Assembly: GCA_046155505.1 (NCBI GenBank)
Contig: JBJXFK010000333.1
Span: 1 to 43,327, forward strand
DNA from: JBJXFK01 sp046155505
GTDB lineage: Bacteria; Planctomycetota; Phycisphaerae; UBA1845; Fen-1342
Direction of reading: 5' to 3'
DNA length: 43,327 nt
Positions 17,114 through 26,482 of this stretch are shown one piece after another (within the stretch, counting starts at the first letter, position 1; each line of letters opens with the position of its first letter). Below the pieces are notes generated by a model, which saw nothing but the letters and a program-made list of their open reading frames with translations, was not told the origin of the DNA and searched no databases. Position numbers and translations under genes: made by a program.

Positions 17114-20100
17114 TCACGTCGCAAGGCGCAGAATTTCATCCGCGGCCGGTAGCGCCGTCAGCACGCGGTGCACACGCTGCTCGCGAAGCAGCACCAGCGT
17201 CATCGCCCTCACCGGCTGCTTGAAAATTTCCGCCGCCGCGAGGCCGTAACAGCGTAGCTGCATTTCGTATCCCGCGAGTCGCCGCTCCCATTCGAGCGGG
17301 TCGGCGGGCAGGTCGGTCTTGTAATCGACGAGTATCAGCCCGCCGCCCTGCCGCGCGAGCACGTCGATCACGCCACGCAGCAGCACGCGCTGCTTGCCCG
17401 CCGGCAACGAGTAGACAAACGGCACTTCGCGCTCGACCGACGACGATTCGAGCAGATCGCGACAGACGGTGCCGCGCCCGAACCACGCCACATCCTCGAC
17501 CGGGATCAACGCGGCGTCGGCTTCGTCGAGCCGCCCATCGGCCACGATCTGTGCGATCTGCGTGCGCACGTCGGGTTCGGCCGCGAGCCGCGCCAGTTCG
17601 GCGTGCTGCATGAGTCGATGCACCGCATCGCCCAGCGCCCGCCCGTCGCGCTCGCTGCCGCCCGCCTTGGCGAATCGCGGGTGGCGGAGCGCCGCGCGCG
17701 GCACCAGCGCCGCGGCGATATCCGGCGCGTCCGACGCGTCCATCGCGGCCTGTTTCACCGTGCTGATCGACAGCACCGCCGGCATCCCCGCTCCGACGAA
17801 CTGCGGTCGATCGGCGATCGCGCGCAGTCCGGCATCAACCCAGGACGGCAACTCAACCGGTGGCGCCTCGGTTCGCTGTGGCGCTTGCGTCGTAGAGATC
17901 GCGGAAATTTCGAATTGGCACAGGCCGATCGTGCCGCCGGCGCACAGCTCCAGGCCGTCGCTTTGCGGCGCGCCGGAGCCTGGCGGCTCGGCCAGCGCCG
18001 CCATCGTCACCCACTCGAGCGCGCTGTCGGCATCGAGTCGCTCAATGAGCGGCGGCTTGCGACGCAATCGTCGCACGCGATCGCACAACTCGTCCCAACG
18101 CTTGCGCTCGACGTGTCCGACAACGAGCAATTTCTCGCGTGCCCGCGTCGCCGCCACGTAGAGCAGGCGCAGCTCTTCCTCGCGCTGCCGCCGCCGGGCG
18201 TCATCCTTCAGCACGCCGAACTCGGGCGACTCGAGCGTGTCGCGCGATTGCAAATCGTCGAATCGCACGCCCAGGCCCGTGCGCTCGTCGCCGAGTAAGT
18301 CGGGGAATCGCTCGCGCCGCCGCATCGACGCGCCCGCGCCGGCGAGGAAGACAATCGGGAATTCCAGTCCCTTGCTCGCGTGAATGGTCATGATCTGCAC
18401 GACGTCTTCGGGCGTCGCTGCACCGATTTCGGGCGTTTGATTCTCGTCGCTCAATTGATCGAGAAACGTGACAAACTCAGTGAGGTCGCCGCCTTTCGAC
18501 GCGAAATCAGTGGCGAGCGACACGAACGCGTCGAGCATCGCCGCGCGATGATCGCCCTGCGGCAAAGCCTCGGCCAGCAGCCCGGTCGCCGTGTCGCGCA
18601 TCAATATACGCACCAGTTCCGGTAAATCGACGACGCGCGACTGCCGCATCCACGCGTCGAGGTGCTCAGCCGCGCGGCGGCACGTTTGTCGTAGCGGCGA
18701 GTCTTGCGGATCGCGCGTGACATGGTCTAGCGCGTCCCACAGTGCGCCGCGTGGGCGCGCCTGCCGTACGCGCAGCAGTTCGCCGGTGGTCAGGCCGATC
18801 GACGGCGAGCGCAGCCACGCGGCGAGCGAAATGTCCTGCCGCCGATTGACGAGCAGCGCGAGAATGCTGCGCAGGTCGCTCACTTCGCGACTGTCGAGCA
18901 GCAGCTCGCGTCCTTTTGCGGCGCACGGCACGCCGGCGCTGCGCAGTGCGTGCGCCAGGAGCGGTGCGTTACCCGCCGCCGATCGAAGCAGAATCACGAT
19001 GTCGCCGTAACGAACCTCGCGCCGCGCGAGTGTATCGCCGCTGCGCTGGATGACGATCGGTCCGTCGGCGCGCAATCGAGCGATCTGATCGGCGATGTGC
19101 GCGGCCTCGATCTCGATTCGTTCCAGCGCCGCCGCGTCGTCGACCGCACCGTCTTCCGCGCCGTCGTCCACGTCGAAGGGAGTTTCCTCGTCCTCGGCGC
19201 GAAGTAATGCATGCACCTCGATCCGCGGCGCATCGCCAAGCGGGTCACCGGCCGGCTCGACGCGGCCCGCGGCCAATCGTTCGCGCTCGCCGAATGCGGT
19301 GCCGCCGAGGTCCGCTTCGAACAAGTTCGCGAAGATCGTGTTGAATCCGGCGAGCAGCCGCGGGTGGCTGCGAAAGTTGTCGCTCAGCAGTTCGACGTGG
19401 CCCGGCTCGCGGCCATCGGTGATCGCGTCGCGCTGCTCGGCAAAGAGCCGCGGCTCGGCCTGGCGAAAGCCATAGATGCTCTGCTTGATGTCGCCGACCA
19501 TCGTGCGATTGCCCGCGTCCGGCGGCTGCCGCGTGATTCGTCGCAGCAGCGCGGTTTGCAGGGGGCTTGTGTCCTGCACCTCATCGACCAGCACCTCGTC
19601 ATAGCGGGCCGCGATGTCGCGCGCCAGCGTGGACGAGTGCAACATTCCGTCGTCGCCGCGGGCCGCGAGCAGTTGCAAAGCGAGTCGCTGCACGTCGCCG
19701 AACGTGTACGCACGCAGCCGCTCGTGCGCGGCGGTCAGCATGTTGTTGAATCGCGCTTCGAGGGCGAGGATGGTGCGCAGCAGTGCGTCGGTCGCGGGTA
19801 AGCGATCGAGTATGCGGGCAATCTCGGTCGCGGCAAATCGGCCGCACAGCCGCTTTACGAACCAGCGTTCCTTGAACGAATCGTGCTGCTCTTTCTCGGC
19901 GTCATTGAACTTGCCGCGCGGCTTCGGCGGAAATTTCGCGGTTTCGATGGCGGTTGCGACCTCGCGCACGCGCGACGCATCCGAGAGCGAGCCGCGAAAC
20001 TCGGCCAGCATCGCCGCGTATCCGTCGAGCACGCCCGCCAGCGCCTCCGACAGACCGCCGCGCGACGCCGCGTATTGCGCAATCTGAAAATCCAGCTCGC

Positions 20101-20833
20101 GGGTCAATGCTTGCGCCAGCACCTCGCAAGCGGCCGCGCGACGCGCATCGGGCGCTGCGTCCAGCTCGCGCAGCCGCTCGGCGAGCCACGCTTCGGCATC
20201 AACCAGATGTTCGCGCACCGCGTGCAAGTCTTGCACGAGCGTGCGAAGCTGCGGTCGATCGAGGCTCAGGCCGCGCGCCAGCCACTCGCCGCTCGCGCTC
20301 GCCGACGCGTCGTCGCTGCGCGCCGCCCAATCGAATAGCTCGTCGAGCGTGCGCTTGCGCAGGAGCGATGCCTCCTGGGGCGAGAGCATGCGAAACGCCG
20401 GATCGATGCCGAGTGTCGCGAAGTGCTGTCGCACGAGCCGCTGGCACCAACTGTCGATCGTGCCGATGTCCGCGGTGTCAAGCAGTTGCTCGTTGCGGCG
20501 AAGCTGCGCCCGCATCGCCGCGTCGGCAGACGCGTACGCGGCGCGCAGCATCTTGCCGATGCGCTCGCGCAACTCGGCGGCGGCCGCGCGGGTGAACGTG
20601 ACGACCAGCAGACGATGGATCGAGATGGGTCGCGCAGAACCTATCCCACTACCGCGAAAAACGGGTTTCAAACCCGTCCCACACGCGGTTGTGGGGTAGG
20701 TTCCAGCGTCGGTGAGCAGCGACACCACGCGACGACCGAGCATTTCGGTTTTTCCCGAACCGGCAGACGCACTGACCAGCAAATTGCTGCCGCGATGCGT
20801 CACGGCGCGATGCTGACTGGAGGTGAGCTTCAT
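17114..20833 (-). CDS. addA: AddA helicase-nuclease subunit, carrying an in-frame repeat insertion
   Basis: A 1239-residue UvrD/RecB-type subunit of the AddAB enzyme, which unwinds and trims DNA ends for recombination repair. Helicase motifs are all visible: I SASAGSGKT (21-29), Ia VVTFTRAAAAELRERI, II DEVQD, III GDIKQSIYGFRQ, IV LSDNFRSHPRLL, V TIHASKGLEFPIV, VI YVAATRAREKL. The C-terminal RecB-like nuclease is intact (GVIDVLARQ, VDYKTD, then Q..CYG). Residues 45-65 do not fit the family: they are encoded by a 61-bp palindromic repeat (20640-20700) inserted between motifs I and Ia without a frameshift. The start overlaps the addB stop as ATGA, so translation is coupled. Confidence 0.93.
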   Translation of the reverse strand: MKLTSSQHRAVTHRGSNLLVSASAGSGKTEMLGRRVVSLLTDAGTYPTTACGTGLKPVFRGSGIGSARPISIHRLLVVTFTRAAAAELRERIGKMLRAAYASADAAMRAQLRRNEQLLDTADIGTIDSWCQRLVRQHFATLGIDPAFRMLSPQEASLLRKRTLDELFDWAARSDDASASASGEWLARGLSLDRPQLRTLVQDLHAVREHLVDAEAWLAERLRELDAAPDARRAAACEVLAQALTRELDFQIAQYAASRGGLSEALAGVLDGYAAMLAEFRGSLSDASRVREVATAIETAKFPPKPRGKFNDAEKEQHDSFKERWFVKRLCGRFAATEIARILDRLPATDALLRTILALEARFNNMLTAAHERLRAYTFGDVQRLALQLLAARGDDGMLHSSTLARDIAARYDEVLVDEVQDTSPLQTALLRRITRQPPDAGNRTMVGDIKQSIYGFRQAEPRLFAEQRDAITDGREPGHVELLSDNFRSHPRLLAGFNTIFANLFEADLGGTAFGERERLAAGRVEPAGDPLGDAPRIEVHALLRAEDEETPFDVDDGAEDGAVDDAAALERIEIEAAHIADQIARLRADGPIVIQRSGDTLARREVRYGDIVILLRSAAGNAPLLAHALRSAGVPCAAKGRELLLDSREVSDLRSILALLVNRRQDISLAAWLRSPSIGLTTGELLRVRQARPRGALWDALDHVTRDPQDSPLRQTCRRAAEHLDAWMRQSRVVDLPELVRILMRDTATGLLAEALPQGDHRAAMLDAFVSLATDFASKGGDLTEFVTFLDQLSDENQTPEIGAATPEDVVQIMTIHASKGLEFPIVFLAGAGASMRRRERFPDLLGDERTGLGVRFDDLQSRDTLESPEFGVLKDDARRRQREEELRLLYVAATRAREKLLVVGHVERKRWDELCDRVRRLRRKPPLIERLDADSALEWVTMAALAEPPGSGAPQSDGLELCAGGTIGLCQFEISAISTTQAPQRTEAPPVELPSWVDAGLRAIADRPQFVGAGMPAVLSISTVKQAAMDASDAPDIAAALVPRAALRHPRFAKAGGSERDGRALGDAVHRLMQHAELARLAAEPDVRTQIAQIVADGRLDEADAALIPVEDVAWFGRGTVCRDLLESSSVEREVPFVYSLPAGKQRVLLRGVIDVLARQGGGLILVDYKTDLPADPLEWERRLAGYEMQLRCYGLAAAEIFKQPVRAMTLVLLREQRVHRVLTALPAADEILRLAT
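20639..20701 (-). repeat. 61-bp hairpin repeat inside addA
   Basis: The outer arms 20640-20656 and 20684-20700 pair at 15 of 17 positions. An inner palindrome, ACGGGTTT (20661-20668) with AAACCCGT (20670-20677), forms a second stem. With two further bases it supplies exactly 21 codons (63 nt) of addA. The core matches the palindromes at 10986-11030. Confidence 0.8.
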
Positions 20834-23800
20834 TCGTCACCATCCGATCGCTCGGGCGTGCCTAGCAGCGGCAGCGCGGCTTCGGCGACGCGCGGACGAT
20901 TTATCAGCGGCTCATAGCGGCACACGCTGCGATACGAACAATCATTGCACGCCAGCCGTCGCCGTAGCAGCAGCGGCACGATCGACACATCGCCGCGGAC
21001 GATGCCGGCGATGGCCTGCTGTGCGGTGGCGACGGCCGTGTCGATGCGGTCGTCGAGCTCCACCGTCGGCACGCTGTCTTGTCGTTTGGCGAATTGGCCG
21101 TCCTGCTTCCTTCGCACCTGCACGACGACGGATGCGACGGTGCCGATGTCTGCATCGAGCAGATCGGCGATCACTTCGTCAAACACGCCGCGCGGCAGAC
21201 GCATCGCCATTTGTGCAGTGAGCGAATCTTCTCGCGATTTGCCACGTTTCAGGCCGCCGCTTGCGATACCGATCGGCGCGACGAGCACGCCCGCGGGTCG
21301 AATCTTCGCGCCGTCGCCGCGCTGTACGATTGCGTGCAAATAGAGCAGTAACTGCAGCGGTTGGCCGATGGTGTATGGCCGATGAAAACTCGTCGGCGAC
21401 GGCTTGTAGTCATACACGATCTGAAATCGCGTCTGCCCGCGCCGCGCCTCGTCGACGCGGTCGATGCGTCCGCTGATTTCTCCGAAGCGCCCGTGATCAA
21501 GTTCGATCCGCGCGGCGGGCCACGATGTCGCATCTTCGACGTCGCCGAACGGTTGCTCAACCGCGATCGGCACAAACGAGCCGCGCTGCATGCGCTCGAC
21601 GTGTACGCTGAGCACGTCGCGCAGCCGATGATGTAGCACGCGAATCTGTCGCGCCTCGCGCGGGCGCAGCTCGTCGAGATCGGCGAGCTCCCGCGCCGTC
21701 GCGCTCACCGCCTCATCGAGCCACGTGTGCCACTCGGCGATCGGCACATCGCGCGGGCCGCGCGGGTCGTCGATCGCGCGGCGCGTGACGCGTGCCATCA
21801 GATCGTGTGCGAGCTCGCCGATGCCCACCGCGAGCGGCTTGGGATCGCGATCGTCGCGCAGCCGCAATCGATGCCGCGCGAACCACTGAAAGGGACATTG
21901 CAAATGCCGCTCGATCTCGCTCGGCGAGCCGCGCCAGACGATGCCGTCGTCGTTCGCGGCGGCCTCGGGAATCGGCTCGGCCTGATTCTCGTACGTCGTG
22001 CCAGCCAGCAATGATCGGAGCTTGTCCGCGTCCGCGACGCTGAGTCGCTCCGTCGCACGCCGCGCGATCGCTTCACTCGCCGCGCGACCGCGATCAGGTT
22101 GCCCGCGGGCGAATGTGAGAGCCGCACGGGCGAAGTCGCGCAAGCTGGTCGGCGTCGGGTCACTCGGCCGCTCGATGCATAGCTCCGGAAAGCGCGCCTG
22201 CACATCGCGCACAAAAATTGACGGAAACCGCATGCTGCCATCGTCGCCGGTGCGGCTGTAGCTGAGCACCAGTCGCTCCGACGGTCTCGTGAATGCGATG
22301 TATGCAAGCAAGCGCTCGCCGAGTATGTGATCCTCGCGCCGCCGCAGCGTTGCCGCACCCGCTGCGGCGAGCAGCTCGCGATCGCCCTCGGTCAGCAGCA
22401 GCTCGTCGCTCGGTCGCTGCGGAAACATGCCGTCGTTGACGCCCAGCACCCACGCAAACCTGATGTCCGGATGACGGCTGCGCTCGATCGAGCTGACGAG
22501 CACCTGATCGAGCGCCGGCGGTGCGAGACCGAGCGATAAATCGCCCAGCGACGACGTGATCAGCGTCGCAAACTCGGCCAGCGACATCGGTCGCTCGCCG
22601 AGGACTTCGTCGATATCGTCGAGCAATTCGATTAGCGATTCCCACGCCAGTCGATGCGTCTCGGCCTCTTCGAATCGCTTTTCGAACGCGGCGTCGCTCG
22701 CCCAGCGTTCGATGCGCTTGCCGATCGCGAGCGATTCGAGCGTGGCGTGCAGCAGCCGCACCCACTGTCCGCCGGTCAGCGCGCGACGCGACGCCGCAAT
22801 TTCGGCGAATGCCTGCATCGGCTCCGTCACGCGGTGTCGCGCGTGGTTCACCGGGTCGCTCGCGCCCACAAACGGCAGTCGCCACATCGCCCAGCCGCGC
22901 ACGCCGCGGCGGACGACGAATTCGTCGAGTGCCTCGGCGGTGCCGCGCTGCATCGGGAGCAGTCCGGTTGCGGGCAGGCGGGCCATCGCCTCGGGCGGAA
23001 AGTCGTGTACGAGTGCATCGAGGGTGGCGGTGATGAATCGCGTGAGTGCGTGAGCGCGAACGGGACGGCGGCGATCGAGGAAGCAGGGCAGCTCGAATTC
23101 GTCGAACACCTCGCGCACGGTCGCGGCGAGTGGTTCGAGATCGCGGCAGATCACGGCGAAATCGCGTAGATGCAATTGGCCGCCGGTTTCGCGGATCTTG
23201 CGGTGAATCCAGCGGGCGGCGGTTCGCAATTCTTCGCGCGGCGTTTCGCATTCGACGATGCGCAGCGCTGCGCCGAGTTTCAAGCCGTGCGCCGGTGAGT
23301 TCACGACTTGCCGGGCAGGCGCGTCGATGCTCAGCAGCGACGACTCCATCGCCGCGAGGCCCGGCGAATCGCGGAAGCGCGGCGGCAGGTCGCTGTCGAG
23401 GCGCAGGGGCGGCCCCACGTCGATGCGGGCTGCGGACAGCTCGCGTGCGAGCCGCTCATAGGTCTGGTTGGTGCGATGGAATAGCGTGTGTTGCGTTGCG
23501 TCGCCGGTGCGATCGGCATCGACGTTTCGCGAATCGACCAGCAGCGTGATCCACAGCTCGCGCGCGTGCCGTGCGATGGTGAGCAGCGTCGCGAGTTCTT
23601 CACCCGTGAAGCCCGCGAAGCCATCGACCCAAACGCGTGCGTTGCGCAGCCACGTTGCTTGCGTGATGCGCTCGCGCAGAACGGCGAGCCGCTGGGCGGG
23701 GTCGATGCGTGCCGCGCCGAGCCAATCGATGTAGCGTTCGTACACGCCGGCGATCGCGCGCAACCGTTCGCGCGACGCATCGGAGTCGTCGGTCAGGCGC

Positions 23801-24219
23801 AGCAACTGTTGCGGCGGGACGGCCTCTTGAATCAACTCTTGGATCAGCCGTTCGAGTTCGCGGAGAAAGCCGGGCGTGGTTGCCGACTTGCCGAACGGGC
23901 GGCGAAGCTCGGCGTCTTGATCGAGAATTGCCCGTAATGCGAGCGTGCGTGCGCCGTGCGACAATACCACCGGCGGTTTGCCTGTTTCCGCGAATACCTG
24001 CTCGGCCAAGCGCGAGAACCCCATCACGCTCGCGCCGACGAACCCGCCCGATTCGCAGCGTTCGGCGAGCGCGCGCTCCATCTGAAACGCGGCTTGTTCG
24101 GGGACGAGCAGCAGTAGTCGTTCGTGCGGCGGGCCGTCGCGCAGCGCCGCCGCGACTGCATCGATGCAGTGTCGCGTTTTGCCGCTGCCGGCTCGCCCTA
24201 AAACGAATCGCACCGCCAT
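20830..24219 (-). CDS. addB: AddB helicase-nuclease subunit
   Basis: A 1129-residue partner of AddA. The start at ATG 24219 has GGAGA a few bases upstream and places the Walker A (GRAGSGKT, residues 8-15) at the extreme N-terminus, as in other AddB proteins. An earlier in-frame ATG lies in repeat DNA and was rejected. The body is the inactive-helicase scaffold that scans for Chi. The C-terminal nuclease keeps SGRIDRVD, YDYK and QPLQLLLY. Four cysteines for the iron-sulfur cluster are present: C775 (HLQCPF) and C1091, C1094, C1100 (CNDCSYRSVC). It precedes addA with a 4-bp overlap; pilT lies upstream, across a gap with a palindrome. Confidence 0.9.
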   Translation of the reverse strand: MAVRFVLGRAGSGKTRHCIDAVAAALRDGPPHERLLLLVPEQAAFQMERALAERCESGGFVGASVMGFSRLAEQVFAETGKPPVVLSHGARTLALRAILDQDAELRRPFGKSATTPGFLRELERLIQELIQEAVPPQQLLRLTDDSDASRERLRAIAGVYERYIDWLGAARIDPAQRLAVLRERITQATWLRNARVWVDGFAGFTGEELATLLTIARHARELWITLLVDSRNVDADRTGDATQHTLFHRTNQTYERLARELSAARIDVGPPLRLDSDLPPRFRDSPGLAAMESSLLSIDAPARQVVNSPAHGLKLGAALRIVECETPREELRTAARWIHRKIRETGGQLHLRDFAVICRDLEPLAATVREVFDEFELPCFLDRRRPVRAHALTRFITATLDALVHDFPPEAMARLPATGLLPMQRGTAEALDEFVVRRGVRGWAMWRLPFVGASDPVNHARHRVTEPMQAFAEIAASRRALTGGQWVRLLHATLESLAIGKRIERWASDAAFEKRFEEAETHRLAWESLIELLDDIDEVLGERPMSLAEFATLITSSLGDLSLGLAPPALDQVLVSSIERSRHPDIRFAWVLGVNDGMFPQRPSDELLLTEGDRELLAAAGAATLRRREDHILGERLLAYIAFTRPSERLVLSYSRTGDDGSMRFPSIFVRDVQARFPELCIERPSDPTPTSLRDFARAALTFARGQPDRGRAASEAIARRATERLSVADADKLRSLLAGTTYENQAEPIPEAAANDDGIVWRGSPSEIERHLQCPFQWFARHRLRLRDDRDPKPLAVGIGELAHDLMARVTRRAIDDPRGPRDVPIAEWHTWLDEAVSATARELADLDELRPREARQIRVLHHRLRDVLSVHVERMQRGSFVPIAVEQPFGDVEDATSWPAARIELDHGRFGEISGRIDRVDEARRGQTRFQIVYDYKPSPTSFHRPYTIGQPLQLLLYLHAIVQRGDGAKIRPAGVLVAPIGIASGGLKRGKSREDSLTAQMAMRLPRGVFDEVIADLLDADIGTVASVVVQVRRKQDGQFAKRQDSVPTVELDDRIDTAVATAQQAIAGIVRGDVSIVPLLLRRRLACNDCSYRSVCRYEPLINRPRVAEAALPLLGTPERSDGDE

Positions 24220-24298
24220 GCCGATCTCCGCTGATTCCGTAGCGTTCCGCCCGCCGCAGCCGAGGACGCGTGCCATGCGTATGCTGTACTCCGCGTAA

Positions 24299-24330
24299 GC
24301 ATGCTCAGGCTGAGTACAGCCAGAGCATGC
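24299..24330. repeat. Palindrome between pilT and addB
   Basis: GCATGCTCAGGCTG (24299-24312) pairs with CAGCCAGAGCATGC (24317-24330) at 13 of 14 positions around an AGTA loop. It lies 54 bases past the pilT stop and 80 bases before addB, both on the minus strand, so it may insulate the two transcripts. The following CCACCC links it to the other GGGTGGCATGC-like repeats in the window. Confidence 0.7.
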
Positions 24331-24383
24331 CACCCGGCGTCGGGCGCAGAGGCCTGATCATTACCGCGCGGCGAAACGCGCCG

Positions 24384-25538
24384 TCATCGTGCGCCGACGC
24401 GCTGGAGTTCGTCGAGCAGCACCGGTACATGGTTCGCGTGGCGCTCGGCTTCGAACGGGTCGATCAGGCCTTGTTGCACGAGCATCGCCAAGCTGCGTTC
24501 GAGTGTCATCATGCGTTGTTCGGGAATGTCCTGCGTCTGCGTCTGCATGATCGAGTAAATCTGCTCGGGCTTGAGCTGGCGAATCAGGTTACCGACTGCG
24601 TAGTTGTTGCTCAGGATTTCCATGGCCAGCACGCGACCCTTCACGACCGCACGCGGCAGGAGTTTTTGCGCGAGCACATAGCGCAAGCCGAGCGAAAGCT
24701 GGTGCGCGACTTCCTCATGGCGGCTGACCGGGTACATATCGAGCAATCGCGTGATGGTTCCCGGCGCATCGCGTGTGTGGATTGCGCTAAATACGAGGTG
24801 CCCGGTCTCGGCCGCGGTCATCGTCCACGTGGCCGATTCCTGGTCGGTCATCTCGCCGACGAAGATGATGTCCGGGTCTTCGCGCAGGCAATCGCGCAGG
24901 CCGCGTTCGAAGTTGGGCACGTCGCGTCCGATGGCCCGCTGCGAAATAATCGCCTGCGAGCTTTTCATGCGATATTCGACCGGGTCTTCGAGCGTGATGA
25001 TGCGGCACGAGCGGTTTTCGGAGATGCGTTTCAGCATCGCGGCGATGGTTGTCGACTTTCCGGCACCCGTCGCGCCGGTGACGAGTACGAGTCCGTGCCG
25101 CAACTCGCAAATGTCTTGCCATACGCCATTTGGAAAGCCGATGTCTTCGACGTCGGGCACGTTGGTGTCGAGCGCGCGGATGGCCATCGCGAGGCCGTCG
25201 CTGTCGTAGAACGCATTGGTACGCACGCGAATGTCGCCGACCAGCAGCGAACTATTGACCGAGCGGGCTTTGTAGAGCGTTTCCATCTCGGCATCGCTCA
25301 GGATCGCTCTTGCAAGCAATTCCATCGTCTCGGCGTTGATCGGCGGGCTGTTCGTGCGTTTTAGCGCGCTATCAACGCGATAAATCGGCGGCTCGCCGGT
25401 CTTCAGGTGCAGGTCGCTGACGCGGGCCATGCCGTGTCTGCGAAAAGAGCGCAAAAGATCGCTCATACTTAGCACTTGTCCGGCGTTGACGGTGTATACT
25501 TTGCGTTCGAGTAGATTCGGTTCGGCTACGTCGGACAA
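24384..25538 (-). CDS. pilT: PilT-family twitching motility ATPase
   Basis: A 384-residue secretion-type hexameric ATPase of the PilT group, which retracts type IV pili. Visible are Walker A GATGAGKST, the Asp-box/Walker B region IIFVGEMTDQES (the usual GEMRD reads GEMTD) and the His box GHLVFSAIHT. The C-terminal segment AVGNLIRQLKPEQIYSIMQT is diagnostic for PilT over PilB. The start chosen is TTG 25538, since AAGGAG sits six bases upstream and the length then fits the family; the frame remains open to 25727. No other pilus gene is nearby. A minus-strand TATACT at 25602-25597 could be its -10. Divergent from the small membrane protein gene. Confidence 0.88.
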   Translation of the reverse strand: MSDVAEPNLLERKVYTVNAGQVLSMSDLLRSFRRHGMARVSDLHLKTGEPPIYRVDSALKRTNSPPINAETMELLARAILSDAEMETLYKARSVNSSLLVGDIRVRTNAFYDSDGLAMAIRALDTNVPDVEDIGFPNGVWQDICELRHGLVLVTGATGAGKSTTIAAMLKRISENRSCRIITLEDPVEYRMKSSQAIISQRAIGRDVPNFERGLRDCLREDPDIIFVGEMTDQESATWTMTAAETGHLVFSAIHTRDAPGTITRLLDMYPVSRHEEVAHQLSLGLRYVLAQKLLPRAVVKGRVLAMEILSNNYAVGNLIRQLKPEQIYSIMQTQTQDIPEQRMMTLERSLAMLVQQGLIDPFEAERHANHVPVLLDELQRVGAR

Positions 25539-25596
25539 GGGCTGCTCCTTCGGCGAGTGGGAACACTGGCGATTTTCGCGCGTCGAAGACGGGCAT

Positions 25597-25602
25597 AGTA
25601 TA
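25597..25602 (-). promoter_or_regulatory. Possible -10 element for pilT
   Basis: TATACT on the minus strand, about 59 bases before the TTG start. No matching -35 is visible. The same hexamer is seen ahead of the carbamoyltransferase and prmC. Confidence 0.3.
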
Positions 25603-25637
25603 GCGACCGCGGTGCGTGGGCCGCAGCGAGGTGTCGA

Positions 25638-25994
25638 ATGCGTCCGGGCGGAGATGGTGCTTCCCGCAGTAGGAAGCTGGATTACGGTCGATCGAGCGAG
25701 CAGATTCGTCCGCTCGGCGGCGTGCAATATGCGCCGCCCGGCGAAGGTGCGCCCGAGACCGATTATGCCCGCATGGTGAGGAGATCGAGCGGCGTGGATA
25801 CGAAGATCATCTCCGTCATCGCCGGCTGTGTGTTTCTGCTCGGCGCGTTTGTGGCGATGTTTTTCTGCCTAAAGAGCATCTCGGACGGCGTGTTCGGAAG
25901 CCTCGACCCGGCCAAGGCGGGCGCGGGTTTTGTGGCGTCGGCGCTGGTTACCTATATTTGCGGCTGGGCCGGGTTTCGGTTTATCAAGAGCTGA
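25638..25994 (+). CDS. Small membrane protein of unknown function
   Basis: A 118-residue protein not recognised as a known family. The N-terminal 50 residues are hydrophilic and Gly/Pro-rich. Two transmembrane segments follow, near residues 56-78 (IISVIAGCVFLLGAFVAMFF) and 95-114 (AGFVASALVTYICGWAGFRF). GCGAGG lies a few bases before the ATG. An alternative ATG at 25773 would remove most of the hydrophilic part. It is divergent from pilT, with a 99-bp gap. The two clean helices and charged ends argue for a real gene, but there is no homology evidence. Confidence 0.55.
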   Translation: MRPGGDGASRSRKLDYGRSSEQIRPLGGVQYAPPGEGAPETDYARMVRRSSGVDTKIISVIAGCVFLLGAFVAMFFCLKSISDGVFGSLDPAKAGAGFVASALVTYICGWAGFRFIKS

Positions 25995-26257
25995 CGGGTG
26001 CGGCGCGCCGCGACCCTTCGCGGTTTTTGTGGAGCAGCCGCCCTCGGCTGCATTTTCCGGCCCAGAATACGCGTGGAGCACCGCGGCCCTCCGCGGTTTT
26101 TCGGTGCGACGCGCGACGAGAAGTTTCCGGCTCGCTGCGCTCGTGGTATTCGCTAGCTCGTCGCGTTCGGATCGGTCACTCGCGCACGCCGACGGCGGAG
26201 TACCGTTCGTCGGCATGGCACCCGACTTTCGTGCGGCGGCTACCCTTCGCTGCTTTT
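25995..26257. other. Repeat-containing intergenic stretch
   Basis: Contains the inverted copy of the 24-base repeat (26028-26051), a related GTGGAGCACCGCGG unit with CCGCGG palindromes near 26072-26096, and GTCGGCATGGCACCC (26209-26223), the inverse of 12843-12857. No gene seen. Confidence 0.6.
26028..26051 (-). repeat. Third copy of the 24-base GC-rich repeat
   Basis: Exact reverse complement of 13267-13290, about 12.7 kb away. It follows the stop of the small membrane protein gene by 33 bases. Confidence 0.85.
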
Positions 26258-26482
26258 TCAGCGTGCGATCAACGTCGCCAGTTCAGCGCGCAGCTCGTGT
26301 TCCGCTTGCGCCCAGTCGGCCCCCGGGTCGCTCGCCGCTCCGCCGCGCGAGAGATAGATCGCATATGCGCGTTCGCGGATTTGCTCGTGCGTCGGCTCAT
26401 ATTCGCGCGATTCGCCGATCGACTGCTCCGTCCGGCTCGGCGCTGCGATGTCGCGTCTCTTGACTCCGAGTCTGGTTGCCAT
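26258..26482 (-). CDS. DUF2934 domain protein
   Basis: A 74-residue soluble protein. Residues 33-66 match DUF2934: EQIRERAYAIYLSRGG followed by DWAQAEHELR, with the conserved AY, RGG and DW-x-x-AE positions. The first 30 residues are basic and disordered. GGAGA lies six bases before the ATG at 26482. The function of DUF2934 is unknown. It stands alone, divergent from the GH94 gene. Confidence 0.8.
   Translation of the reverse strand: MATRLGVKRRDIAAPSRTEQSIGESREYEPTHEQIRERAYAIYLSRGGAASDPGADWAQAEHELRAELATLIAR

Noticed and set aside
20639..20701. Frameshift or pseudogene in addA
   Set aside because: The hairpin adds a whole number of codons and all downstream motifs remain in frame.
24220..24333. 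N-terminal extension of addB to an upstream ATG
   Set aside because: The added 38 residues come from palindromic repeat DNA, and ATG 24219 has a good ribosome site directly before the conserved Walker A.
25539..25727. N-terminal extension of pilT
   Set aside because: The extra residues are low-complexity and unlike PilT; TTG 25538 has AAGGAG at ideal spacing.
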